A stretch of DNA of 64,000 bases, from assembly GCA_027625915.1 (NCBI GenBank), contig JANTQA010000023.1, forward strand, positions 2,170,001 through 2,234,000. Reading direction: 5' to 3'. The notes below the pieces were generated by a model. That model searched no databases. It had not been told where the DNA came from and worked only from the letters and a program-made list of their open reading frames with translations. Shown piece after piece: positions 21,285 to 32,800 of this stretch (position 1 is the stretch's first letter; the number at the start of each line of letters is the position of its first letter). Origin of the DNA: Anaeramoeba flamelloides (lineage: Eukaryota > Metamonada > Anaeramoebidae). The translations under genes and the position numbers were made by a program.

Positions 21285-22975
21285 TTGAGATTGGTATTAA
21301 TTAAGAAAAAGAAATATTCAAAAAGGTGTTGATTTGAGTAATTGTGAGAAAAAATAAATTAAAAAGCGAGTATTTTATCACAAAAAATGTCCTGGATTTG
21401 ATAAAGTTGATGACTTTTACAACATCTTTTATTGTATTGAAATGTGTTTAAAAGGTGTGTAAATTTCCAAAAAGTGTTGAAAGGATTGAATAACCAATAT
21501 CTTTGTAAAAGTCAGAAAACATTTTTAAAATTTTCTTTTTAAGGGAATTTGTAAATTTGAACAATACTCAGTCTTTCAGTTTATTTAGAACTTAGTCCTT
21601 AAAAATCATTTATTTAACTTAAAAAATAAGTCCTTTAATAAATAGTAAATGGAATAAATGATTGTAGAAATTATTTATGTTGGTGTAACTAACTGTTTTT
21701 TTTTTCTTTAACCTCCTACAAAAAGTAAACCATTTATCAAAATATTGTCCAATTGTAGAAAAAAAAAAGAAACTAACAAATAGAATGACAATATTATATA
21801 AACAAGAAAGATGGTTCTTGAAATAAATTTTTAAATAGGAGTTATGAAGATCTCGTAAGATTTAATAATAATTTTTTTGAAAGAAATACCAAAAAGATCA
21901 TTTTTTGAATTTTCACAAGAAAATCAGTTTTTCTCAAAAAATATCTAATTCTAACAAAATTTTGGAAAGAAATACATTTAATATTATAAGAAAATTTAGA
22001 TTAATATAAGATCTGAGACAAAACTCACTTTGGGTATAAACCAAGTATTTGCCTACGTTTTCATGTTTTCCTATAACCAAGCCTGAAAAAAAAACATAGG
22101 TTAAATAAATGTAATTTGTTATAGGTTATCAATATGATTAATTTACACAAAGGTGCATACCAATTTTAAATTGGTTATCAAATGATTAAAAAATTATTCT
22201 GGAAAAAAAAGTAAAGAATTGCGTTTATTATAATTTATCTTTTCAATTTAAGACACTTTTTTCTTATTTACTTGGTTTTATTAGTAAATTCATCGGTTAA
22301 ATAACTTTTATTCATTGAATTTTATGATATATAGACTATTTTGCATTCTAAAGGATTTTCAGAATGAAATCAAGGTCGTATTTTCATTTAATTCGTCTCA
22401 TTCTAATTTTGGTTTAGAAACTATGAACATCCCTTTATATTATGAGGTAAATGGCCAAATTTTTGGAAAGTTCCTGAAGAATTTTGATTAAGATGTCTTT
22501 TATGTTTCAATATATTCATATTTTGTTATTATAGAATTAATTTAAGATATTCAGAATTGATCAAATCTCTATTTCAATTTAAATGGGGTTTTGTATAATA
22601 TTTGAGAAATTTACTTAATTACCAAAAGTGGGAGTTATGAATTTGTTTAATTCGTACATTAAATTCAAATTTATTTCACTTTATTTTACCACGTTATTAG
22701 TAATATAATTAGTTATTATACAAAAAAATTGTTGGAAATTCAGTTGAATATTTTTTCAAAAATATGGAATTTTATTTTATTTATACAAAAATTAATAAAA
22801 AAAACTCAATTTTCTGAGTATATAAGATAATGATTAGATGAACATTTTGGGCTTTTAATAATTATTTTTAGTTGGTATTTAATCCAAATTTTTAGATTAT
22901 TTAATTTATTTTTTGGATAATTGAAAAATTACAATCTATAATATAAATTGGAGAATAGTATTCCTTTAAACAGAG

Positions 22976-23401
22976 TTAAGGGTTATCTAAAATAAACCCA
23001 CCAGAGTATTCTTGTGAATCAGTACACTTGTTAAACTCTTTATTTCTTAAGATCAAGAAGAACTATTAAATTTCGAAATTTTGGGAATAAAAAATTTAGC
23101 TTGATCAGATACTTTATTGGAAGATGGTAGTAAAAATAATAACCCAATATATTTCTTCAAAGTCTGTTTTTTCTGAGGTTTTCATTTGAAACTAGACAAT
23201 ACTTCAAGTAGAAGTTACATGACTGTGTTGAGAGTTTTTTAACATCTTCCAATAAAGTATCTGATCAGGCCAAATTACCTTTTACTAAATTTCGAAATTT
23301 TATAGATCTTCTTGATTTAATACTAAAAAGAGTCTAATTAATCCAATGATATTTTAATTTGTAAGACCCTCGTGGTGGCTTTATTTTAGATAGTCCTTAA
23401 A
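22976..23401. mobile_element. Family H foldback element with long inverted arms
   Basis: Ends TTAAGGGTTATCTAAAATAA and TTATTTTAGATAGTCCTTAA. The arms continue inward for about 150-170 bp each, with AAATTTCGAAATTTT and TGATCAGATACTTTATTGGA present in inverted form near 23070-23120 and 23245-23300. The unpaired centre is about 100 bp. Only one copy in this window. Non-coding. Confidence 0.75.
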
Positions 23402-23534
23402 AATTGATTTTTTTTTTTTTTTTGTTAAAACAATGAAACTCTCAACTATGGCACTAACAAATAAAAAAGTAAAATTCTATTTCCATTTGAACAGAAAAAA
23501 GTATCAACTAGCTTGATAAACTTTTTTATTATTA

Positions 23535-23953
23535 ATGTTGTGGAAAAAAATTGAAACATGGAAAAAAAGTGAAACAAGGTTTTTAATTGGGAACCTTACT
23601 GAAAATGAAAAGTAAAATCAATGAAAAGAAGTAACCAATGAACTTCAAATAATAACCCATTATATTATTTTCAGTCAACCCAGCAAATACAATTTAAATC
23701 TACTTGATTTATCCAACTTATTGGTGTGGTTTTGGAGATCTCAAAAATAGTCAATTTTTTTGAACAAATTTTTGATAATTGATCAATCAAAGAAAAACCC
23801 ATACTAAAAGATAGTATTAAAAAAACTGTTATTGTGGCGAACACTTCATTTTGTCTTTATTTATTTATTTATTCTTTTTTTCATTGATCTTACTTTGAAT
23901 TTTCAGTAAGGTTCCCAATTAAAAACCTTGTTTCACTTTTTTTCCACAACAGT
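23535..23953. mobile_element. Family A MITE (419 bp), copy 2
   Basis: TIRs aTGTTGTGGAAAAAAATTG and CACTTTTTTTCCACAACAGT flanked by TA (23533-23534 and 23954-23955). Aligns along its whole length with 14267-14686 in the same orientation with only a few differences, including the same TTATTTATTTATTC run near the right end. Confidence 0.88.
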
Positions 23954-24722
23954 TACTTGAATTTTCAATAATTATGAATGTTTTTTTTTTAATGTAATAT
24001 TTTTTTGTATTGTTTCATCTCTTGGTTTTATAATATCTAATTAGATTGACAATTACAAGATTTATATCCACCTAAACTTTTTTCCCATTCGAATGTTCAC
24101 ACACCTTAAAGTATTACTGTCAAAATCTTGAAAAACAAAAGATAAGAACATCTCAAAGTTCAATTAAAATGATTCTCTAAATAATTCACAAAATCGCGCT
24201 TTCTAATTGATTTTATGAAGAGATTTAGATTTTTTCAACTCACCTTTGGAAAAAATTTTGTCAAACCCGAAATAAAAATTTTGATTTGTTAATTGAATAA
24301 TATAAGAAAAAATTCAAATTAGGTGAAAATTTTTAGGAAATAAGAATATTTTCCTATTTTTTACGACCAAATGAGATAAAGCTGTGTTTGGATATGAATA
24401 ACAAATTAGAGAAAATTTTCCTACTAGTTTAGGTCTTTACAAAATAATCCCAAATCTTGGAAACATTCTTGAAAGTCTACAACTCAAAAGGGAAAGAAAG
24501 AACACTAACGATCGAACCATTGCAAGAACTTGTATTTTCCAAGATCTTTGTAAATTTTTTTTTTTGCAAAGCTAAGGGAAAATAGCATACATTTTGTTTT
24601 TTCAATAATAATCAATTTTTTTGAAAGAACAAAATTTATTTGTAGTTGGGATTAAAAAATAATTTTTTTTAAAGTCTTTTTATTTTTTAATTATTTTTTA
24701 AAAATAAATTTCCTTTTGATTC

Positions 24723-24889
24723 ATGTCCCAAAAATCAAAACTAAAAATAGGTGATCGTGTAAAAGTACAAGAGAATGTTGGGTTTATAAAATACATTGGA
24801 AAAACAAAGCTTTCTGAAAAAGCCAAAATGTATGGAATCGAATTTGAAAAAGAAGGTAAATTTTGGATTTTGTTTTCTTTTGCAAATAA

Positions 24890-24926
<37 letters not shown>

Positions 24927-26118
24927 TTTTCCTTTGAACTTGGTTCCAAAAAAATAAAAAAAAATTTTATGATTATTGTTTTGTTCTTTAAAATTTTTGA
25001 CTTTAATAAATTCCTTTTTGTTAGTTGGAGAAAATGACGGATCCATTGACTCAACAAGATACTTTGAAGGAAAAAGTAAATCGTGTGTGTTTGTGAAACG
25101 TAAAAAAGTCAAATTACTCCCAAATTTAGACACACCAATTTCTGCATCGAGTGGATCAGAAACCAATGAAAAACAATCTTCAAGTTCAAGTTCAACTCAA
25201 GAAAGCCCAGACACAAACAATGAAAGTGGTAACGAATCTACACAAAATGGAAGTGAAGATGAGACCATTTCAAACGAAACAAAAAAAAAAAACAAAAAAA
25301 AAAACAAAAAAGACAAAGACAAAGGAAAAGAAAAAGAAAAAGAAAAAGAAAAAGATAAAGAAGATGAAGACGAAGAGGGAAATAAGGATGAAGAAGATCA
25401 AGAAATGAAACTTTTAAAACAAATTGAAGAATTACTGATCGACAAAGGTTTGAAATTTATTCTCCTTCTTTCACACAACCAATAATTTTAATTTTTTTTT
25501 TAATTTTTTTCCTCCCTTTTCTTTTTTTTCAAAAAAAAATAATCCAAAGATGAGTCTGTAATTTTGGAAGAATTAGAACGTCTAAACCGAGAAATTGATT
25601 TACTTGCTGTGGAAAGATCCTCTTCTATGAATAAAATTACCTTATTTGAAAAATCCATTGAAGACTATAGCTCTATCAAAATCAAAGAAAACGAAGAAGA
25701 ACAACAAAACCAAGAAATCGAAAAATTAGAAAAAGAGATCGAAATGGTTTTGTCTTCCATCCACCAGAAAAACCAAGAAGAAATTGAAAATCAAAAAAAA
25801 ATTTCACAACTAAAAGTTGACATCGAAAATTTAGGTAATAATGAGCTTTCCGATAAGGTTGAACAAAAAAAAGAACAAGTTATTAAATTAACAAGAGAAT
25901 TTGAAGAACTGAAAGAGCAAAACCAAAAAACTGAAGAAGAGACTACGACAATTCGTACAAAGATTGAATCAACAAGGAATTCTCATCAAAATGAAATTGG
26001 TAATTTAAATCCCTTTATTTTTTTTTTTTTTTCTTTGTGTTTTTGTTTTTGTTTTTATTTTGATTTTTTTTTTTTATTTGGCACAGGCGAAAAAAACAAA
26101 AAGAGAGAGAATCTATAA
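24723..26118 (+). CDS. CAP-Gly domain coiled-coil protein (4 exons, 345 aa)
   Basis: Likely microtubule plus-end or dynactin-type binding protein: CAP-Gly domains bind C-terminal EEY/F motifs of tubulin and EB proteins. Exons: 24723-24855, 25025-25447, 25550-25999 and 26087-26118; introns 169, 102 and 87 nt, each splitting a codon after one G. Spliced frame is 1,038 nt. CAP-Gly at about 7-76: LKIGDRVKVQENVGFIKYIG, MYGIEFEKEV, then GENDGSIDSTRYF across intron 1, equivalent to the family's GKNDG groove motif. Residues about 85-170 are Ser-rich then strongly K/E/D-rich. From about 185 to the end a long coiled coil (LEELERLNREIDLLAVE, IEKLEKEIEMVLSSI). Architecture resembles p150Glued or CLIP N-termini but the protein is short, so orthology is not claimed. 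Intron 3 is in frame and free of stops. Confidence 0.9.
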
Positions 26119-29100
26119 AGCACACCTAATTCTTAAATCAATTTAATTCCTTGAAACACTAGCGAAATGTTCAAAATTTAGAATTCTTTTTGAAAGCTGT
26201 AGCTTACTTTGTAATGATTGAAAATCTGAAACTACCATATTTCTTTTGGGACGGGAAAACCTAATCCAAACTAACACTAAACCCAGCATTCTTTAACTCG
26301 TGTGATCACCTTAATGGTATCCTAAATCCACCTTTCTTAATAGATGGTGATTACAAAAGTTTAATGATCTCATACATTTATTTTTTAAGTAACTAGTCTC
26401 TATTATTTTTTTTTTGACCAATTTCTAAATTAGGATTCCTTATCTAGAAATAAGTTTAATATGAAAATAAACAGGATCTTTCAAACCTAAGTACTTGTCA
26501 AAAAATTTTCTCAATCTCTATTAAATTTATGTAAAAAAATTTAATCGAGACTAATTCCTTAAAAAAGAATATTAAATAGTGATTAATTATTTTACAAACT
26601 TTTTTATAGTTTTTACATGATTGATATGATTTTTTTTCAAGTTGGGTTTTCCCACAAGAAAAGAATTCATCTTGTATAATTTTTCAAACTTCAAAAAAAT
26701 TTCATTTTTAAACAAAAGTAAAAATTGTATTTGATTAAAAAAGCTCTATTGTGATTAAAAATGGAATTAAAAAACATGGTTAATAAGAACCAAAATACCA
26801 AAAGTTTTTTATATTTTTGGAGCAAAAAATAAATGTTATCCAATTTCAAACATATTCCTCTTCTTTTCTGAGAAAAAAAAATTTGTTTACAAAATCTATT
26901 TAAAGCTGTAAAACAAAATAGTCTAATGAAAAAGGGATTAGATCAAATTCTTGATAAAAATCAAAAAAGTTTTTTATTATTTTTCTAAAAATAAATGAAT
27001 TAATAAGGAAAAAACTATTTTCCTAATATTCAGGTATATCATTCTCATTGGTATCCCCAACCCCTCCGTATAAGTTTATTTTGTATAAAATTGCTTAAAG
27101 GATATATATATATATATATATTAACTTTTTTAATTAAAAACAAAAGAAAAAATAAAAGCAATTCTAAAAAGAAAAAACCATCAAACTATCTAAAAATGAT
27201 TATAAAGTTAACTCGTTAAATTGAGTTCTCAATCTCAAATTATCGATTGAACGTTGTATTTTTTTTTAATAACATTCTCAAAAAGAATCTTTTTTTTTTT
27301 TATTTATTCCTTTTTGAAAACTTTTTATCTTTGTGGGTATGTCTTTACAACAAATTTATTTCGTACCTTTTTCACTTGGATCATCAATAATTTAAATCAT
27401 ACAACCTAAGATCTTCAAAGTTTTAGTCTTAATTGTTCATTAAATAATTCTCCATAGAGCCGTCAAATGTAACAAAGTTAAAAACATTTACTGACTTATG
27501 GCGGTAATGAGAATTCTTCATCGAAAACATCCAAGAGATGGAAATGTAAAAATCGAATTCGTATGGTGTTGGGGTATGTATCAAGGTGTGAAAGAATGTT
27601 TTTGTGGATTAAAGTGATTTGGGTGTTAGGTTTATATTTTACAACAAAAAAAAAAATTAACAAAAAAAATGGAGTTTCGACGCAACCAAAACTGTTACAT
27701 CTTCTTTTGGTGAATTTTTTATGGTGAACATTAGTGGTTAAAATTAGATTTGGAAAAATTTTTAAAAGATATTAGTGTAGAGATTTTCGTGGGCTTTCGA
27801 TATAGAATAATACCAACACTTATTTTGAAATTATTGCTAACTGTATACAAAACTTTACAGCTTTGACAAGTGAATTTTCTCAAAATTTGGTTTTAAAAAA
27901 TCTTTTGGGGAGTACCCTAATTCTAACAAAAATTAATATTTTTCTAATTTTGAAAATAAAATTTTTCTTTTATTTTTTTGTTTGATCATTTCTCTACAAT
28001 AAAAAATACTCAGCAATAACTTGAACAATAATATACTAAAATGCATCCAATTTAATAATAATAGAAAATTTATAATATTTTAACCTGTTTTTTTTTTGAA
28101 ACTTTTTTTAGGACTTTTGATAAAGTTGTCTTGATAGATAAAGAATACGAAATGATCAATCAGAAAATGATTTGAATTTAAAATAGCAGCTATTATTTTT
28201 TAGGTTTAGGTGGAATTAGTATTATAATTTTTTCACAATGTAAAGATCTACACAGAACCGCCTTCCATTAGTTTCTGTGATTTCTGTGTTTTCTGTGATT
28301 TTTTTAATCCCGAAAGAGATATTTGTCTTTGAATATTTTTTACTTTCAATTTCATAACTCCCTATACTTTGATAACAGTAAAATGAATTTTTCCATTTTT
28401 AATTGTCAACCTCAAGTTGGAACAAAGAAATAATCTTAAATTAAAAAATCTTATTATTAATTATTTTGTAAAAAAAATATACTAAATTACACAATTAATA
28501 ATTATGATTTTACTTGACGACAAATTGAAATGATCATTCTCAATTTCTGTGATTTTGTAAATTTCTGTAATTCCTTTGTTTCAGAGACTATTTTCAAAAT
28601 AAGATTAAAATTAAAATTAAACCCCTGAAAGTTTGGAAAATTTATAATTATATTTATCAAATTTATAAAATAATTCAAAATATTCAAAGTGGAGATTATT
28701 AATTTAGCAATCCATAGTAAAAACGAAAAAAATCATCAAATTTTTTTTCAAGAGTATAATTAAAAATTATATTTCAATATTTTCTCCTCAAAATACTTTT
28801 ATAAACAAATGTCATTTTTTTGTTCATCAGAATTTTTTAATTATTTTTTTTTTTTTTTTGTTATCATTTCAAATACCTTTTTAAGCGATTTAACTTTTCT
28901 TCTTTTCATTTTGAATTTTGGAAAAATATCTTTTGACATAAATCCTAATAATAAAAATTACAAATTATCGGCTCAGGACTATAATAAACAATACAATTAT
29001 TTTAAATTAAAGTCAAATATTTCATTTTAAAAAAAATTTTTCCATCAAAAAAAAGAAATGTTTTTTATTTTTATTTTTTTTTTATTGTAATTTAAGGAAG

Positions 29101-29875
29101 GAGTTTTTAATTACTCTTATTTACCGTTAGTTTTTTTTAAATTTTTGTTTTGATTAGAAAATCAATAGATTTTTGAAACAAAAACAAAAAGTGAAAAAAA
29201 CCGATTCACTTTTCGTTAGATTTTATTGAGTTTTCTGTTTATTTGTTAAGTGTTCTAGGTTTTTTTGAGGTTTTCTATTTATTTAGAAAATCTATTGATT
29301 TTCGTTAGGTTTTTTTTACTTTTTGAAATAAACCGAAAATTTATAAAAATTTTCTGTTTATTTCAAAAATTAAAAAAAACCCAGAACACTTCACAAATAA
29401 ATAGAAAACTCAAAAAAACCTAACGAAAATCAGTAGATTTTCTAAATAAATAGAAAACCTCAAAAAAACCTAGAACACTTTACAAATAAAACAGAAAACC
29501 TCAAGAAAACCGAAGACACTCTCGTTGTTTTTTTTTTTTAATTTGAGAAATAAACTGAAAATTTCTTCAATTTTCTTTTTATTTCTTAAATGAAAAAAGA
29601 CCTAACAACATTTCCAATTTTTGCTATTTTTTAATTGATTAAAAAAAAAAAACTTTTTGTTAAATTAAGTAGATCGATTTAAAAAGAGATTTTCTTCCCA
29701 AAAGATGCTTACTTGAGATTTAAATATTTTTTTTAATATGATGATAATAAATATGAAAAAAAATATAAAATTGACTGCTTTAAAAACTAATTATTAAATT
29801 TTTTATTTTATTTTTATTTCTTTATTTTTACTTTAATTTATAATAAAAGATGACTATAAAAAGAAAATAGATTTA
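26119..29875. other. Intergenic region between CAP-Gly and second RasGEF
   Basis: 3.8 kb, both flanking genes on the plus strand. Contents: a (TA)n run at about 27101-27120; a GC-richer patch at about 27490-27620 discussed as a finding; CTGTG-rich short direct repeats at 28280-28310; and a modular palindrome cluster at 29095-29600, ending 276 bp before the RasGEF start. ORFs at 28502-28687 (-) and 28809-29030 (+) have no recognisable domain. Confidence 0.45.
29095..29600. repeat. Modular palindrome cluster, copy 3 (5' of RasGEF 2)
   Basis: Left border AAGGAGTTTTTAATTACTC then TTTACCGTTAG, shared with the ubiquilin intron copy. Modules: an AAAATCAATAGATTTT hairpin (29158-29175); GTGTTCTAGGTTTTTTTGAG and GAGGTTTTCTATTTATTTAG (29249-29285) matched by inverted copies at 29438-29480; and an AAATAAACCGAAAATTTATA stem with its partner around 29325-29370. 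The centre-to-end symmetry would let roughly 29215-29510 form one long stem. Confidence 0.75.
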
Positions 29876-32800
29876 ATGGATGACGAAATTCTAAAAGACG
29901 AAGAAAGAAAAAAAAACTTTGGCCAAGATATAATAAATAAAAAAAGTACAAAAGATTTAGAATTAAAAATTGAGCAACTCGAAAGAAATTTAAAAATTAC
30001 CAAAAAGCGTATTTTCGATCTCGAATTGGGAAAAAATGAACATTTAATTAGAATGGAATCAGGTTTGTATTACTTTAGTTTCTGCTATTTGCTTTTTTCC
30101 AATTCAAAATTTTGTTAAAATCAATAAACTTATTTTTTTTATTTAATTTTCACAAACTTATTTAAATACATCTGAATTTCAAAAAAAAAAAAAAAATTAA
30201 AAGTTTTGGAATATAGAGATAATATTAATAGAAGCAATTGGAGACATAGAGTAATGAAAAAAAATCCCGAAATAATGGATCTCAGGGAAAGAATTAATCC
30301 ATTAAGCAGAGCAATATCATTTGCTAAATATTATAGTGGGGCAAAGGTTCAAGTTAATGAATTATTAACTAAAAAAATTATTAATCAATTAATTATGCAA
30401 CATTTTGAATTTGAAAGAAAGCAATCCATTAGAGAAAAAATTGAAGAAGTCCTTTCAATTCCTTGTAAGTAGTTTTTTTATTTTTTTTTTCTCTTCTCCT
30501 TTTTTTTATATCCTTTATCGTTTCTTCTTTTTCAAATAAAAGGGAACATAAAATTTCAAGAATTATTCATAATTGAATCAAATTAATTGTAGTATCATTC
30601 TAAAATATAAGAAACTCTTTAAAACATAAAAAAACACTCAACTGAATATTTAAAACCCATTGAAACAAAACAATAAAAATTAAAAATTAAATATTTTAAA
30701 AATTGATGTGTCCTTTTATTTGAAATGAGAAATCTTGTTTTGTAAATTGTAAAGAAAAAAAATTATAAAATCAATAAAAACCGTTGAACAAGATGAATTG
30801 GGAAAGAGATCTTTACATTTTATTGATAACTCTTTACATGTCAAACCTTTGTTCTTTAAAGTCTCATTTTCATTATAAAGCAGTAATTCATCTGGGTATT
30901 TTGTTGGAATTGTTTTTTTCAATATTTTCTTTTTTGTTTGTTCCAGACATCAATTCAATAATGATCTTTCAAAATTCCTGAATCTAAAACCCATTCGAAA
31001 TCAAACTTAAACTGTTTCCGTTTTTACACTGGTGGATTATTTCCAAATTGATTTCTTATTATCTTGTTTTTTTTTTTTTTTCATTTTCCGATTGTTCAAT
31101 ATCCGATAAATAAAAAAAACAAAAAATGAAAAATTAAAATGAAAATCAGCAATAAGTAATTATCTTATTAACAATCAAATTCAATAGTATTGATGATTTG
31201 AGAGGTGTGCCCTTTTGTTTGAAAAAGAGTTTATATTCAACTATTTTATCAATTACAATCGAAAAATGTTTTTTTTTTTTTCTTTCATTTTTGAATTAAA
31301 AACTATCAATGAAGTAATTAACTTTGATTAAAAAAAATTATTTGATTTTTGAAATAAAATAAATTAAATATTTTAATAAATTCATTTATAAAAAATCTTA
31401 AAAAAAATTTTTTTTTTATATACAACAGAATTAAAATCTACTCGAGACATTTCTCAAAATATTTTTTATTGTAATTCTAAAAAACATAAATAAATTTTCA
31501 TAATGAATAATTTAACTAATTTGCAAAAAATTACAATTGAAAAGCTCGTAACTTTTTTTCTAGAATTCATCGTTAAATGTAATAAAAAAAAATATCGTCT
31601 GGTTCAATGCTTTTTAATAATTTTCTCGATCAAAAGTCAATTTTAGATTTTAAATCTACAAATAAAAATTTTTTTCTTGTGCAAATTTCAACTCTGGTTT
31701 CGGGAAAAAATGTTTGATCATAAGATCAAAACAAAAAAAAAAAAAAACAGTTAAAGTCTTTTAAATTGGATCTTAAAAATATTCATTCTAAGAATAATAT
31801 AACATAATTTGTTTTAACAAGCACAATGCTCCAAATGAATAATGTTTCTGATTCCGTCAAAGTTCAATAGGATTCGATTCGATCGTGAACACAAAAAATA
31901 TTTGAATTGTGCTTCAGTCCAATCTGCTAGTTTTTCTAGAATTTGAGAAATATAAAGCTTATTTATTTAATTTTCTTTTTATATTTAAAATTAAAAAAAA
32001 ATTCTGTTCGCTTTTCTGTTTATTCCCAAAATTTAAAGTTTTTTTTTTTTTTTTTAATTTAAAGCAATTGTGTAAAATTTTGATTATATCCCATACTTAT
32101 AAATTCTAGAAAACTTTCTAACAGTTTACTTTTATTTAAAGCATTTAATAAATTTTAAAAAATTTAAAAACTTAAAAAATAATACTATATATATTAAAAA
32201 TGAATACACATTTATTATTTTTCAAATTAAACATAAAATTTTTAAAATTATGAATTAACAAATGTTTCAAAACTTGAAATTTTTCATTTTTTTGAACATA
32301 TATTTCAATTAGTAAAAAAAAATATAATCTAATTGATAACCAATAAGATTTATTAAAAGGTAAACAAATTTCATTAATTTGTAACACATTTCATTCCTAA
32401 ATACTACTCATTTTTCATATTCTCATTCACAGAGAAGAATTATTTAAAAAAAATATAATAAATTTTATATTTTATATTTTTCTTTTTGTTCTTTCAACAA
32501 AAAAATTAGAAATTGAACCTATAAAAACTCAAAAACTTGAATCTTATATCTTATATTTACTCATACTTGTAATCATTTATACTGTTTATAAGTTATTTCC
32601 AAAAAAGCAGTGACAACTTAATTTTAAAATATCTTGATTAAACTTAATTCTAATATAACTATTTCAATGTCCAAAATACTTGACCAAAACTCGTAATGGA
32701 CACGTGGTACTTTAATGAAAAAAAAAATATTTATTATCAAAAAAAAAACTTTTATTTATTTCTAAAAAAAACCTTTATTTATTTCTAAAAAAAACCCTTT

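Larger units (their letters stand above)
21285..24722. other. Divergent intergenic region between ubiquilin and CAP-Gly genes
   Basis: 3.4 kb separating the divergent starts of the two genes. Apart from the family H foldback element (22976-23401) and a family A MITE (23535-23953) I see only AT-rich spacer. No ORF over 60 codons lies in it. Confidence 0.5.

Noticed and set aside
24698-25166. Minus-strand ORFs of 119 and 141 aa over the CAP-Gly gene
   Set aside because: Shadow frames; the poly-F run is the antisense of the A tract in CAP-Gly intron 1.
28809-29030. Plus-strand ORF as an upstream exon of RasGEF 2
   Set aside because: F/N/K-rich composition, no recognisable domain, and no convincing donor joining it to 29876; the ATG at 29876 gives a complete protein.
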